A DNA stretch of 64,000 nt, taken from NCBI GenBank assembly GCA_964416905.1, contig CAYQFL010000001.1, positions 1-64,000 of the forward strand, given 5' to 3'. The stretch comes from JASKKU01 sp964416905 (lineage in GTDB: Archaea; Nanobdellota; Nanobdellia; Woesearchaeales; JASKKU01). Made by a program: the position numbers and the translations under genes. Positions 42,186-52,435 of the stretch are shown one piece after another. How positions within the stretch are numbered: position 1 is the first letter of the stretch; each line of letters begins with the position of its first letter. A model generated the notes under the pieces. The model saw only the letters and a list, made by a program, of their open reading frames with translations. It had not been told where the DNA came from and did not search any database.

Positions 42186-45100
42186 ATAATCTTAAGCTTT
42201 TTTCGGCGCTTGTAGCAGTTTTAGCATTAGTTTATGTTTTCACATATAGCTTACCCCCTAATGTCAAAGCAGACATATGGGATAGTTTCTTTAATGGATT
42301 CAATAGCATAACTGGATTTTTAACTGAAGAGGATTATCTTGGAACCTGTTCTGATCCTGTAGGGAATCAAACACCTTATTTTCCCTGCGTTTTACCATCG
42401 CAGATAAACCTAACACAGGGCGATAACTTTCTTTATCAGATATGTTATGCCGACCCGGAAAATGATCCTGTATTGATAAAAGCGGCGCCTGCGCCTGGCG
42501 AAGATTCCTGGAACAAGATTATCAACAGCATGAACTATAGTGGTTTCATTAACATAACCTTAGACAACAGCGATGTAGGAATTCATAAAGTAATTTATCT
42601 TCTACAAGATGCGTGCCATTCAGACGATCTAAATAATAAACAAATCATCTATTATGTAAACAACACAAATGATGTTCCAGTCATTGTTGATAAAGCGCCG
42701 AACCAAACAGGAGTTACACTATTTGAAAATGAGACAGCCTTATTTTCAATAAATGCTACAGACCCCGACCTTTTTGTAGATCAAAGAGTCTTCAATGAAA
42801 CTTTAAATTACACTTGGACTTTAAACAGCTTGATCGTCAAAACAGAAAATGAAACTAAGAATACAAGCTCTAATTATAGCGCGTTCTTTGATTTCTGCAG
42901 TGCCGGAACTTGGCAACTAAGTATTGAAGTCAAAGATAAATCCGGAGAAAAAGATGAGTTCTTATGGACTATCCAAATTAATGATGTAAATAGAGTCCCA
43001 TATCAAAATGAATCATTCCCCGAAAATATAACGTTAGATGAAGACAACCCAGCCCTGAATGCCCTAAACATGTACGACTATTTTACAGACCCTGATTTAG
43101 AAGAATGCGGAGCTTCAGACACAGATTTAAACTTCACATCAGATGTACCTTGGGTTTTTGTAGATAATATCTCAAAGAACTTATCAATAATACCTCCTCA
43201 AGACTGGTTTGGAGTCATAAACGTAAGCTTTAATGTAACTGATGGAATTGCAGAAAACCAGAGTGAAAACCTAACAATAATTGTTAACCCAGTGCCCGAT
43301 GCGCCAAGAATCGAAAACTTAACTAATGAAACAGCTGTTGCTAATTTTCCTTTCCATTACAAAATTGACGCCTACGACCCAGATGGAGACAACATCACTT
43401 TTTATGATAATACAAGTTTGTTTGAAATAGATTCAAACAGTGGAGAAATCAGTTTTACTCCGGACATTGCCGATGCAGGATTGCATCACATAAATATAAC
43501 TGTTGTAGATAACACTAGCAGACAGACAAGTGCAATATTCAACCTAACAATCATAATAAATCAACCACCAGTTTTCACAAAATGTGAAAATATAACAACT
43601 TATGAGAATAACAATACCTTTGTAGAAGTAGAATACTTTGATCCTGAAGGTGATAATATTAGCGTTTCTGATAATTCAACCCTGTTCACAATAGCCAAAG
43701 TTAACAACACATATGCATCAGCTACGTTCACGCCAACAAATGATGATGTAGGCAACCATACTGTAAACATAACATTAACAGATAGTTGGAATTCTTCCTC
43801 GAGCTGTTTAATGGCTATAGAGATTATTGATGTGAACAATCCACCAGTACTTCAAGAAATAGAAAGCCCTCAGGAATTAAGAATCAATAAAAGTTATTAT
43901 CTAAAGGTTAATGCTACGGATGCTGATGATGATCCTCTAAACTTCTCAGATAATTCCACTGTAATAAACATAAGTGAAACAGGCATAATCAACATAACAA
44001 ATGTTTCAATACCAGTTGGGGATTATTTAGTAAACATTAGCGTTTGCGATCCTTACGGATTATGTGATTGGCAGAACGTAATCTTCTCAGTTAAAATAAA
44101 CCATCCACCACAGTTCATAGATTTAGATAAAGATTTCAGTTGTGAAGAAGACACACCTTGCTACATTGACTTCAATGCTACTGACCCCGAGAATGACGCA
44201 GTATATTTTAGCATTAATGATTCTAGTATACTTATCAACAAAACAAGCGGCGAGGTTAACTTCACTAAAAGTGAACCTCAGTTATTGAATATAACGCTGA
44301 CAGCTACTGATAACTGGAATGACTCAAATTCCACTTCAGTTTTAATAAACATCACAGAGAAAAATGATCCCCCTTTAATCCTAGAAGAAAGCACATTAGA
44401 TATAACTGCTGAAGTTAATAGTTTAGTAATCGTTGAAATCTACCTTTATGACGAGGAAAACGACACAATAAACTTAACCCAAAACGATACAAGCCTCTTT
44501 AATTTAACCCAAATAAACAACACGTATTATAATGCATCATTTGTCCCAACACTCAGTCAAATAGGAGTCCACAAGATTTTATTAAATGCTTCAGATTTAA
44601 AATCTAGTACTAGTAAAGTTTTAACAATAAACATAACACCTGAGAATCTACCTCCAACAATCAATAATAGAACACCGTCTCAATCCTCTCTTGGATTGTA
44701 TGAAATGGACAGCATATTCTTTTCAGTGAATGCAAGTGATCCTGAAGGCGAAAATCTACAATATGCATATATCTTAGATAACAAAGTCGTTTCCACACAA
44801 AAGAATTATACATATAGACCAGATTGGTATTCTGAAGGCACTCATAACTTACAGGTTAATGTTACCGATGAGCATAATAAAACAAATTCAACATCCTGGA
44901 GCATATATGTAACCAACCGTAATAGGAAGCCTATAATGCTAAAAAGGGTATTTAATTCTTCAATAGACCTCGATTGGATTAATGAAAGTATTTTAAATGA
45001 TGTTGTCTTCAACAATGAAAATCTTCAGTTTGAATTAGAAAAAGTCAACGGCAATTATACAAGCAACGGCTCAATAATCTTCCCAATAATCTCCTTTAAA

Positions 45101-46441
45101 ACTGATGCTTTCACTGAACCAAGTATTGGAATACAAGCTGAAAACATTATGGTTTCTCCGAATTGCACAACCAATGTTACATACCAGTACAGATTTTCTA
45201 CCAACAATCCGCCATTAGAGTTTATTGAAGACCTTGCATGGTCAGAGTGGAGTAGTGAAGATTCAGAGCTTAATGAGAAGACTTTAAATGTATCCACTAG
45301 TTCAAAATACTGGCAGATTAAAGTAAACCTAAGAACTAATTGCACCAACGAGAGCCCTAGAGTAAAAGGTGCTGTTTTTTCTTTCAAACCTGCAACAGTA
45401 GATGTATTTCAAGGCGTAGCTGAAGCTCAATGGATTTATCTACCTGATTTTGTATATGACCCAGATAAGGATGATAAGTTAAGTTATAACGCTTCTTCGG
45501 TCATTCCAGGCATAGAAGTTTTCCCAGACCCTGAAGAAGAGCCTTGGCCTAATACTGGCTGGCTCTACCTATCTACACCAGATTACTTTGCCGGGAAGAC
45601 CAGCATAAATCTAAGTGTAAAAGATGACCATAATGATGAAGTAAACGATTTGTTCCCAATAAATGTATTAGAAAGACCTTCAGAGGTTGGTACAAGGATT
45701 GAATACAAAATAAAAACTAAGACCGAGATTCAATACGAAGAAAAGATTGTTGAAAAAGAAGTTCCAAGATATGAATCTTTTAATCTGATTGTTCCGGAAA
45801 AAATAACTTTGTATCCAAACGATTCTATTGTTGTTCCAATTACTTTAGACAACTATGGCAACAAAACCTTGAACGAAGTCAGGCTTTATGCAAACAGTTC
45901 CAGAGATGACGTTGACATTTTCCTTACGCAAGATTACTTTAAAGTGATCAAATCAGAAAGCCAAGAGAAAACTGAATTAATAGTAACAACTAAAAATATA
46001 TATGGAGGTTTTGATATTGTTGTAACTGCAGAAATACAAGACCCGCCATTCAACGATACTGCCAAAATAATAATGGCAACTTTAGAGAAAGGCGAACATA
46101 ATTCTTCTCAACTTTACACAAAAGTATCTTTTACCAGGGATTTACTTAAATCCAACGAACAATGTTTAGAACTAAATGAAATGGTTAAAGAAGCTGAAAA
46201 CTTGATTTCCCAAGGCAAATATTCTTCTGCAGAACAGCTATTACAATCAACTATTGAAGCCTGCAAATATTTAGTAAGTACTAAACAGAGTAAAGAGGAA
46301 CTTAAAGTTGAGCAAAGACCTATTAAGTTTGAGATCTCTTTGAAAAACAATACGTTCATCTTGATAACCATAATTAGTATTTCGTTCATATTGCTGGTAA
46401 TTATACTATATTGGTTAACAGTAGTTCCAAGAAAGAGATAA
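42182..46441 (+). CDS. Giant membrane-anchored cadherin/PKD-repeat surface protein
   Basis: 1419 aa. Signal/TM helix at the N-terminus (LFSALVAVLALVYVFTYSL), then around ten beta-sandwich repeats with DPDGDNITF, DPEGDNISV, DPENDAVYF and similar calcium-site loops and many NxT/S sequons. A C-terminal juxtamembrane region (PEKITLYPNDSIVVPITLDNYG) and helical segment precede the TM helix ILITIISISFILLVIILYWL and a short basic tail. Hence a long stalk anchored at its C-terminal end. Starts inside the stop of the preceding surface gene, so both are made together. Confidence 0.85.
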   Translation: MNNLKLFSALVAVLALVYVFTYSLPPNVKADIWDSFFNGFNSITGFLTEEDYLGTCSDPVGNQTPYFPCVLPSQINLTQGDNFLYQICYADPENDPVLIKAAPAPGEDSWNKIINSMNYSGFINITLDNSDVGIHKVIYLLQDACHSDDLNNKQIIYYVNNTNDVPVIVDKAPNQTGVTLFENETALFSINATDPDLFVDQRVFNETLNYTWTLNSLIVKTENETKNTSSNYSAFFDFCSAGTWQLSIEVKDKSGEKDEFLWTIQINDVNRVPYQNESFPENITLDEDNPALNALNMYDYFTDPDLEECGASDTDLNFTSDVPWVFVDNISKNLSIIPPQDWFGVINVSFNVTDGIAENQSENLTIIVNPVPDAPRIENLTNETAVANFPFHYKIDAYDPDGDNITFYDNTSLFEIDSNSGEISFTPDIADAGLHHINITVVDNTSRQTSAIFNLTIIINQPPVFTKCENITTYENNNTFVEVEYFDPEGDNISVSDNSTLFTIAKVNNTYASATFTPTNDDVGNHTVNITLTDSWNSSSSCLMAIEIIDVNNPPVLQEIESPQELRINKSYYLKVNATDADDDPLNFSDNSTVINISETGIINITNVSIPVGDYLVNISVCDPYGLCDWQNVIFSVKINHPPQFIDLDKDFSCEEDTPCYIDFNATDPENDAVYFSINDSSILINKTSGEVNFTKSEPQLLNITLTATDNWNDSNSTSVLINITEKNDPPLILEESTLDITAEVNSLVIVEIYLYDEENDTINLTQNDTSLFNLTQINNTYYNASFVPTLSQIGVHKILLNASDLKSSTSKVLTINITPENLPPTINNRTPSQSSLGLYEMDSIFFSVNASDPEGENLQYAYILDNKVVSTQKNYTYRPDWYSEGTHNLQVNVTDEHNKTNSTSWSIYVTNRNRKPIMLKRVFNSSIDLDWINESILNDVVFNNENLQFELEKVNGNYTSNGSIIFPIISFKTDAFTEPSIGIQAENIMVSPNCTTNVTYQYRFSTNNPPLEFIEDLAWSEWSSEDSELNEKTLNVSTSSKYWQIKVNLRTNCTNESPRVKGAVFSFKPATVDVFQGVAEAQWIYLPDFVYDPDKDDKLSYNASSVIPGIEVFPDPEEEPWPNTGWLYLSTPDYFAGKTSINLSVKDDHNDEVNDLFPINVLERPSEVGTRIEYKIKTKTEIQYEEKIVEKEVPRYESFNLIVPEKITLYPNDSIVVPITLDNYGNKTLNEVRLYANSSRDDVDIFLTQDYFKVIKSESQEKTELIVTTKNIYGGFDIVVTAEIQDPPFNDTAKIIMATLEKGEHNSSQLYTKVSFTRDLLKSNEQCLELNEMVKEAENLISQGKYSSAEQLLQSTIEACKYLVSTKQSKEELKVEQRPIKFEISLKNNTFILITIISISFILLVIILYWLTVVPRKR

Positions 46442-46468
46442 ACTCTAATAAATTAAAACATCAAAACT

Positions 46469-47119
46469 TTATTTGTTTTGCTTGGCGCGTTTAATATCTA
46501 AGAACAAGTTTAAGATATCTCCTTTTACTTCCTTTTGATCATTCTCATCAAGTAATTCATAAGCTCGCTTTATTTTATTATAAAGTTTTTCTGCGTCCTG
46601 AACTCTGTTTAAATCCAGATAAGAGTAAGCTTTTATGATCATTTTTTGTATATCTAACTTCGTGACTCTTTTACGTATTGCTTTCAAAAGAAGCAAAATT
46701 AAACTTTTTTTCTTTTTAGGTAAAGGATTACTACTCTTTTTGTTCGCTTCCCTATGTAAATGAAGCTGGTTCAAAATAACAAGTATTTCATCAATGATTG
46801 ATAAAAGCGTGTTCTTATCCACCACTTCAGGAGCATATTCTATAGAGGTGATTCTTTCATTAAAGGAAATCATCTTTTGTTTTATTGCATAAGGAATGGT
46901 TTTTTTATTCTTTATTTCATGATTGATTTCCTCAAAAGTTGTTGAGTACTTAACATGCAACAGTTTTGAATAAAATCTCCTAATAATATGAAACAAGTTT
47001 ATTTTAAGTTGTTCAGAATCTAGGTCTCTTGACCTTTTTTTTAAATCCGCTAACTCTAATGAGAATTTATTGAAAGGATCCTCTTTAGATTTAGAACGCG
47101 CAATTTTACGTTTAAACAT
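46469..47119 (-). CDS. Basic helical cytoplasmic protein related to the surface-protein tail
   Basis: 216 aa with no signal peptide. N-terminal Lys/Arg-rich segment, helices (QLKINLFHIIRRFYSKLL), then AYSYLDLNRVQDAEKLYNKIKRAYELLDENDQKEV. The last block resembles RDAIRIYKNIKRLYSQLNFWNRVKV in the cytoplasmic tail of the 39520-42185 protein, so the two may be paralogous helical-repeat (TPR-like) modules. Opposite strand, between the surface genes and the MoxR operon. May connect envelope proteins with the interior, by inference. Confidence 0.6.
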   Translation of the reverse strand: MFKRKIARSKSKEDPFNKFSLELADLKKRSRDLDSEQLKINLFHIIRRFYSKLLHVKYSTTFEEINHEIKNKKTIPYAIKQKMISFNERITSIEYAPEVVDKNTLLSIIDEILVILNQLHLHREANKKSSNPLPKKKKSLILLLLKAIRKRVTKLDIQKMIIKAYSYLDLNRVQDAEKLYNKIKRAYELLDENDQKEVKGDILNLFLDIKRAKQNK

Positions 47120-47181
47120 ACGTATTCTTCAGGGAAACTCATTTTTAAAAATTTGTTGTTTCTCGCTCGTTAAAAAACAGA

Positions 47182-47188
47182 TTTAAAA
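47182..47188 (+). promoter_or_regulatory. TATA box for the MoxR operon
   Basis: TTTAAAA lies about 30 nt before the ATG at 47215 and is the only TATA-like element in the spacer next to a start for the three-gene operon. Confidence 0.4.
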
Positions 47189-47214
47189 GGGTTAAGAGTT
47201 TTAATATCACTCAT

Positions 47215-48204
47215 ATGGTTTTATCAATAACAAAAGAAGAAGCAAATAAAATCAAAAATGAGGTAGACTTAATAAAAAAAGAAATCAGTAAAGTTTTTAT
47301 TGGTCAGCGCGAGATTATTGATGGTTTCATTACATGTTTATTATCAAATGGTTCTGTTCTGATTGAAGGTGTTCCGGGTTTAGGAAAAACTCTTTTGGCA
47401 AGAACAATTGCTAAAGTCTTGGGAGTACAATTCTCGAGGATTCAATTTACACCAGACCTTCTACCTACAGATATCATTGGTATTACAACTTATGAAGAGG
47501 GCAGAGGTTTCTATGTCTTAAAAGGACCAATCTTCGCAAACATTGTTCTGGCAGACGAAATCAACAGAGCTCCACCTAAAGTTCAATCTGCGTTGCTAGA
47601 AGCCATGCAGGAAAAACAGGCAACAATCTCTAAGGAAACGTTTGAATTACCAAAACCATTCTTTGTTCTGGCTACAGAGAACCCATTAGAAAGTTTGGGT
47701 ACTTATCCACTACCTGATGCTCAGTTAGATAGATTCCTGTTTAAAATTTTCATAGGTTATCCTTCTCTTGAAGAAGAAAGGCGGATTCTAGATACAAACA
47801 TCACTTCTAAAAAGTTTGAAGATTACGATCTTAAAGCGGTTTCCTCTGCTGACAGAATCCTTGAATTGCAGGAAAAGCTAAAGAATGTCTTTGTCGATGA
47901 AAAAATCAAAGAATATATTGTTAAAATTGTTGATGCTACCAGAAATCCTGATAAGTATAAGCTCAAATTAGGCAAATACATACAATACGGCGCATCCCCT
48001 AGGGCATCAATTGCTTTTTATCTAAGCAGTAAAGTGGATGCTGTTACAGTTTTCGGAAAGAATTATGTAACCCCTTATAATGTAAAGAGGGTTGCAAAAC
48101 ACATTTTAAATCACAGAGTAGCTGTTAACTTCGAGGGCGAAACAAACAACATAAGCTCTTTTGACATAATTGAAGAGATTATCACCAAAATTCCAGTGCC
48201 ATAA
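47215..48204 (+). CDS. MoxR-family AAA+ ATPase
   Basis: 329 aa. Walker A GVPGLGKT at residues 52-59, Walker B ANIVLADEINRAPPK around 108-121, sensor ATENPLESLGTYPLPDAQLDRF and the MoxR helical insert. These chaperone-like ATPases remodel or activate von Willebrand-domain partners. It is first in a MoxR-DUF58-VWA operon, which is the classic arrangement. Thirty-odd bases separate it from the DUF58 gene. Confidence 0.93.
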   Translation: MVLSITKEEANKIKNEVDLIKKEISKVFIGQREIIDGFITCLLSNGSVLIEGVPGLGKTLLARTIAKVLGVQFSRIQFTPDLLPTDIIGITTYEEGRGFYVLKGPIFANIVLADEINRAPPKVQSALLEAMQEKQATISKETFELPKPFFVLATENPLESLGTYPLPDAQLDRFLFKIFIGYPSLEEERRILDTNITSKKFEDYDLKAVSSADRILELQEKLKNVFVDEKIKEYIVKIVDATRNPDKYKLKLGKYIQYGASPRASIAFYLSSKVDAVTVFGKNYVTPYNVKRVAKHILNHRVAVNFEGETNNISSFDIIEEIITKIPVP

Positions 48205-48246
48205 TAACCAAGCATCATTTTACTTAAAATAAACTAAGTGATTCTC

Positions 48247-49122
48247 ATGCTAAAAGAGATAAAGGCAAATCTGAAGCCTTTAATCAAAAAATTAGAAATC
48301 CAGAGCCAAAAAAGTGTTTTCGGGGAGTTTACTGGCGAATACAGAACACATTTTAAAGGTCGAGGTCTGGATTTTGATGGGTTTAGAGATTACCTGCCTT
48401 CTGATGATGCATCAATGATAGATTGGAGGGCAAGCTTAAGAGCTCAACACCTGCTAGTAAGAGTGTATAAAGAAGAAAGGAACCTTGATGTTTATATTGT
48501 GTTTGACACCAGCACTAGCATGTGTTTCTCTTCAACAGATAAATTAAAAGCTGAGTTTGCAGCAGAAGTTGTTGCGAACCTTGCGTTTGGAGCAATTCAA
48601 GTGGGGGACAACGTTAGCTTAATTATGTTCAATGATGAAGTTAAGGCTTTCCTTGCACCAAAGCAAGGCAAATCGCAGTTTAGCAAGATAATCTCCTTGC
48701 TATCAGACCCAAAAAATTACTTTGGGAACCTTAACTTTGAAGCAGCTATTTCAAGTTTAAAAAGTGCAATGAGAAAACCAGGAGTAATAATTATTGTTTC
48801 AGATTTTATAGGTTTCCCTGAAAACTGGGACTCATTAATTGCAGGGTTTGCAAAGTATTCAAGGATTTTAGGGATCATGATACGAGATCCTAGAGATGAT
48901 GAAATCCCAAAAGAGTTAGGCGAATTAGTGCTAAGCGGTCCATACAGCAAAGAAGTTGTCAAATTTAACTCATGGATTCTGGCTGAAAGATTCCGGGAAG
49001 AAGTAATCAAACAAAAAGAAGATATTTTTAAAAAAATAAAAGCGCTTGAAGGTTCAATCCTAGAAATTAAAACAACCGAACCATTCGATAAAAAGATAAG
49101 GTCCTTTTTCGCTAGAGGCTAA
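48247..49122 (+). CDS. DUF58 domain protein with von Willebrand-like fold
   Basis: 291 aa. The ATG at 48247 is preferred; the GTG at 48238 is part of GTGATT upstream. Signature THFKGRGLDFDGFRDYLPSDDASMIDWRASLRAQHLLVRVYKEER is the DUF58 motif, followed by FDTSTSMCF, a MIDAS-like D-x-S-x-S metal site. No membrane helix. Partner of MoxR ATPases, probably as substrate or adaptor. Confidence 0.9.
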   Translation: MLKEIKANLKPLIKKLEIQSQKSVFGEFTGEYRTHFKGRGLDFDGFRDYLPSDDASMIDWRASLRAQHLLVRVYKEERNLDVYIVFDTSTSMCFSSTDKLKAEFAAEVVANLAFGAIQVGDNVSLIMFNDEVKAFLAPKQGKSQFSKIISLLSDPKNYFGNLNFEAAISSLKSAMRKPGVIIIVSDFIGFPENWDSLIAGFAKYSRILGIMIRDPRDDEIPKELGELVLSGPYSKEVVKFNSWILAERFREEVIKQKEDIFKKIKALEGSILEIKTTEPFDKKIRSFFARG

Positions 49123-49129
49123 TATAAAA

Positions 49130-50086
49130 ATGGTCCAAATTGTATTTCAGAATGCAGAATTTTTATGGTTCTTGATTATTTTAGTGTGGATCATAGTAAC
49201 TCATTTATTTATTTCTATAAAAGTAAAACAGAAAGCATTCCTTTTTGCCAACTTCGAAGTCCTTAAAAAGGTTGTATTCGAAGATAAAACCGAACCAAAA
49301 ACAAACAAAATCAATTTATCTTTAGATATTCTATTTCTAAGATTATTGACACTTACTTTCTTAATATTGTCTCTATGTCATCCTGTTGTGTGGTATGAGG
49401 GGAATGTTGCAAACAGGAATTATGTACTAGCCATAGACTCATCAAGTTCTATGCTAGCTGATGACTTAAATCCAAATAGATTTGAGGTTGCGAAAAGTCA
49501 CAGCAAATTCTTGGTAAACAGAATAAAATCATTAAATTCGAAAGTAGGTATAGTCTCATTTGCAGGTTCATCCTTAATTGTTTCTGAGTTATCTGATGAT
49601 TATGAAAAATTATTATCAAAGATTGATTCTATGGACGTATTAAACATCCCGGGAACAGATTTAGGCGAAGCCATAATAACCTCAGTAAACATTCTTCAAT
49701 CTGAAACAAAACCTGGAGCAGTCATTTTAATCACGGATGGAAGGTCAACAGTAGGAACAAACCTCGAACAGGCAGTTTATTATGCAAGGGAGCGTCAAAT
49801 TCCTGTATACACAATAGGTGTAGGTACCAAAGAAGGCGGTAAATTCATACCTGCTGGGTTCACAAAGCTCGACGAAGATCAATTGAAACAGATTGCTGAA
49901 CAAACCGATGGAAAGTTTTTCAGAGCTGAAACAAAAGAAGATTTAGGAGAAAGTCTAAAAGAGATTGTTGAAATTGAAAAAGGTAAAGTTCCTTTAGATT
50001 TATCGATACCATTTATGCTTATAGGCTTAATCTTACTAAGCATCGAATGGGGAGTTCTAAACACAAAACGTAGGACCTTGCCATAA
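49130..50086 (+). CDS. Membrane VWA protein (BatA-like)
   Basis: 318 aa. Two N-terminal membrane helices (near residues 12-30 and 62-84), a VWA domain with MIDAS motif AIDSSSSM and TDGRSTVGTN, and a C-terminal helix (FMLIGLILLSIEWG). The domain should project on one membrane face and bind ligands through Mg. Third gene of the MoxR operon, 7 nt after DUF58. The adjoining surface-protein genes suggest a role in envelope protein assembly, by position only. Confidence 0.88.
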   Translation: MVQIVFQNAEFLWFLIILVWIIVTHLFISIKVKQKAFLFANFEVLKKVVFEDKTEPKTNKINLSLDILFLRLLTLTFLILSLCHPVVWYEGNVANRNYVLAIDSSSSMLADDLNPNRFEVAKSHSKFLVNRIKSLNSKVGIVSFAGSSLIVSELSDDYEKLLSKIDSMDVLNIPGTDLGEAIITSVNILQSETKPGAVILITDGRSTVGTNLEQAVYYARERQIPVYTIGVGTKEGGKFIPAGFTKLDEDQLKQIAEQTDGKFFRAETKEDLGESLKEIVEIEKGKVPLDLSIPFMLIGLILLSIEWGVLNTKRRTLP

Positions 50087-50107
50087 GTATAAAAATAAAC
50101 AAAAAGA

Positions 50108-50116
50108 TTTATAAAT
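50108..50116 (+). promoter_or_regulatory. TATA box for tRNA-Phe
   Basis: TTTATAAAT lies about 33-41 nt before the tRNA 5' end; it sits right after the VWA gene. Confidence 0.5.
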
Positions 50117-50148
50117 CAGTCGTGTCCTCTGAAAAAATATAAACTTAA

Positions 50149-50222
50149 GGGGCGGTAGCTCAGCCTGGGAGAGCACATGGCTGAAGACCATGGTGTCCGG
50201 GGTTCAAATCCCCGCTGCCCCA
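50149..50222 (+). tRNA. tRNA-Phe (anticodon GAA)
   Basis: The acceptor GGGGCGG/CTGCCCC, D-arm GCTCAGCCTGGGAGAGC, anticodon stem CATGG/CCATG with loop CTGAAGA giving GAA, and T-arm CGGGG-TTCAAAT-CCCCG are all standard. Discriminator A at 50222; CCA is not encoded. Confidence 0.96.
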
Positions 50223-50245
50223 TGTTTTTCTAAGAATTTTAACAA

Positions 50246-52435
50246 TTACTCATTAGAAATCTGTTCTATATAATTACATTTTGGATATTTTGAACAGCCA
50301 AAGAAATAACCATGAGGTCCCTTCCTCAAAACTAATTCAGAACCACATTTTGGACATTTCTTTTGCTTGGCTTTCTCTCTTAAAAGCTTCTCTTCATTTT
50401 CAGACTTGATTTTGCTTGGACAGTTGGGATTAATACATGAAAGTCTAGCTTTCTTTCTACCATACCTAAGTTTAACCAAAGGATAACCGCAGGCTTCACA
50501 AACCTTATCACTGGGTTTAATTGTTGCATTCTTAGGAATGCTTAACGTGAACTTACAATTAGGGTAATTGCTACAAGCTAAAAATTTACCAAACTTGCCA
50601 TCTCTCAAAACCAAAGTTCCATCTTCACAAGAAGGACATTTGCCAAAAGAGTTAGCTTTCCTATTTGTCTCAAACAAAGATTCTTTTAATTCTGTACCAA
50701 TAACTTTTTCCTTCCCTTTAAAATCGTCAAGTATTTGTTCCAGAACAGTTTTTGATTCTTCAACAAGTTCATCTGCATCTTTTTTTCTCTCTCGAATCAA
50801 TTCCATTTGCTCTTCTAAATGACTAGTTAGCTTAACATCGACAATCTTAGGAGAATATTTCTCTAAGACCTTAACAGTAGCTATGCCAAAATCCGTTGCC
50901 ACAATAGGATCATCCACAATATAACCCCTTTGGTAAAGCGTATCAATTATCTGAGCCCTGGTTGCTTTCGTTCCCAAATTATGCTTTTCCATTTCTTTAA
51001 TTAAAGAAGATTGGGTAAACCTCTTAGGTGGTTTAGTTTCTTTCTCCTCAATTTCAACTTTTTTATTATGGAATACATCTCCTTTCTTAACATCAATAAA
51101 AGGAGATTCCTCCAAACGTAAAAATTTCTCATAGACTTTAAACCATCCCTTTTCTTTAGTATGCGTCGCACTAAAAGTAAACTGCTCGCCTTCAATATCA
51201 ACAACCAATGATAAAGTTTCTCTTACAGCTGGTTCAGAAAAGGTTGCTAAAAACCTTCTAACAATCAAATCATAAAGTTTCATTAACTCTGGACTTAAAT
51301 TCTTAGGGATAACCCCTGTAGGGTATATTGCTGGGTGAGCAGGGTCATCTTTCTTTCCATTACGAGGCCTTAAATTTTTCTGGCTTAAAAGCTTGCAAAA
51401 CTCAGAGTAATCATTTATAGAAGACAAGTTCTTAATAATGGCTTTAAAGTTAATTGATGGTGGCAGTTTTTGAGAACTGGTTCTTGGATATGAAATATAT
51501 GAGGAAAGGTAAAGCTGTTGCGCTAATTCCAATGTTTTCTTAGGGCTAAATCTATAAGCTGCATAAGCTTCAGTCTGCAATGTTGTCAAATCAAACGGTG
51601 TTGGTGGCAAAACCTTTTTGGTTTTAACATCAACTTCAGAAACAATACCATCTTTGTTCAGAATTTTGTTGTATATCTGTTCTACCTGTTGTTTATCATC
51701 AAATCTTTTGTTAACATGTTGAACTTTTATTTCTGTATTGGATAGCTCACCCAAAACGTATAACTCCCAATATTTCTGCGGTTTGAAGTTTTTGATTTGC
51801 TCTTCTCTATCAACAACAAGTTTCAAGGTTGGACCCTGAACTCGGCCTATGCTCATTACCTTAAAATAACCTGCCTTCCTAATAGAACTCATCAAAGCCC
51901 TTGACAGATTTATACCATAAAACCAATCAATTTTATGCCTAGCTAAACCAGCTAAAGCCTGACCCCAATCTAAAGAAGACATTGCGTTTTCAAAAGAAGA
52001 CACAATTTCTTGCTTAGTTAAAGTAGAGAACTTCATTCGTTTTGCATCTTTTTGACCGCAAGCAAACCTAAGGATATTGTAACCAATTACCTCTCCTTCT
52101 ACATCATAATCGCAAGCTACAACAAAATCTGAAGCAGATTTAGCTAATTTCTTTATAACATTCAAAAACTGTTTCGTATGCTTCATCTGTTTGTTTATTT
52201 CGTAAAGCGGGAACCATTTAATATCAAACACAGGATAAGTCGTAGTTTTTTTAACCTCTGCCAACGAATACAAATGTCCAGCTGCTGCCACTACAATAAT
52301 ATTCTGTCCATTATGATTTAGCTTGTAATAAGAAACCTTACCTTCCTTAACAGTTTCAACCTTACCAGAAGACAGAAATGTTGCAATTTTCCTAGCGGCA
52401 CTAGGTTTCTCTGCAATAATCAAAGTGTAACTCAT
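50246..52435 (-). CDS. topA: DNA topoisomerase I, type IA
   Basis: About 729 aa from the ATG at 52435 (MSYTLIIAEKPSAARKIA); another ATG four codons upstream is possible. TOPRIM motifs: IIAEKPSAA and ACDYDVEGEVIGYN. The active-site Tyr lies in SYISYPRTSSQKLP near residue 315. Three zinc-ribbon units at the C-terminus (CPSCEDGTL...; CEACGYPLV...; CPKCGSEL...). Relaxes negative supercoils. No reverse-gyrase helicase domain is attached, suggesting no gyrase-like positive supercoiling by this gene. Confidence 0.95.
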   Translation of the reverse strand: MSYTLIIAEKPSAARKIATFLSSGKVETVKEGKVSYYKLNHNGQNIIVVAAAGHLYSLAEVKKTTTYPVFDIKWFPLYEINKQMKHTKQFLNVIKKLAKSASDFVVACDYDVEGEVIGYNILRFACGQKDAKRMKFSTLTKQEIVSSFENAMSSLDWGQALAGLARHKIDWFYGINLSRALMSSIRKAGYFKVMSIGRVQGPTLKLVVDREEQIKNFKPQKYWELYVLGELSNTEIKVQHVNKRFDDKQQVEQIYNKILNKDGIVSEVDVKTKKVLPPTPFDLTTLQTEAYAAYRFSPKKTLELAQQLYLSSYISYPRTSSQKLPPSINFKAIIKNLSSINDYSEFCKLLSQKNLRPRNGKKDDPAHPAIYPTGVIPKNLSPELMKLYDLIVRRFLATFSEPAVRETLSLVVDIEGEQFTFSATHTKEKGWFKVYEKFLRLEESPFIDVKKGDVFHNKKVEIEEKETKPPKRFTQSSLIKEMEKHNLGTKATRAQIIDTLYQRGYIVDDPIVATDFGIATVKVLEKYSPKIVDVKLTSHLEEQMELIRERKKDADELVEESKTVLEQILDDFKGKEKVIGTELKESLFETNRKANSFGKCPSCEDGTLVLRDGKFGKFLACSNYPNCKFTLSIPKNATIKPSDKVCEACGYPLVKLRYGRKKARLSCINPNCPSKIKSENEEKLLREKAKQKKCPKCGSELVLRKGPHGYFFGCSKYPKCNYIEQISNE

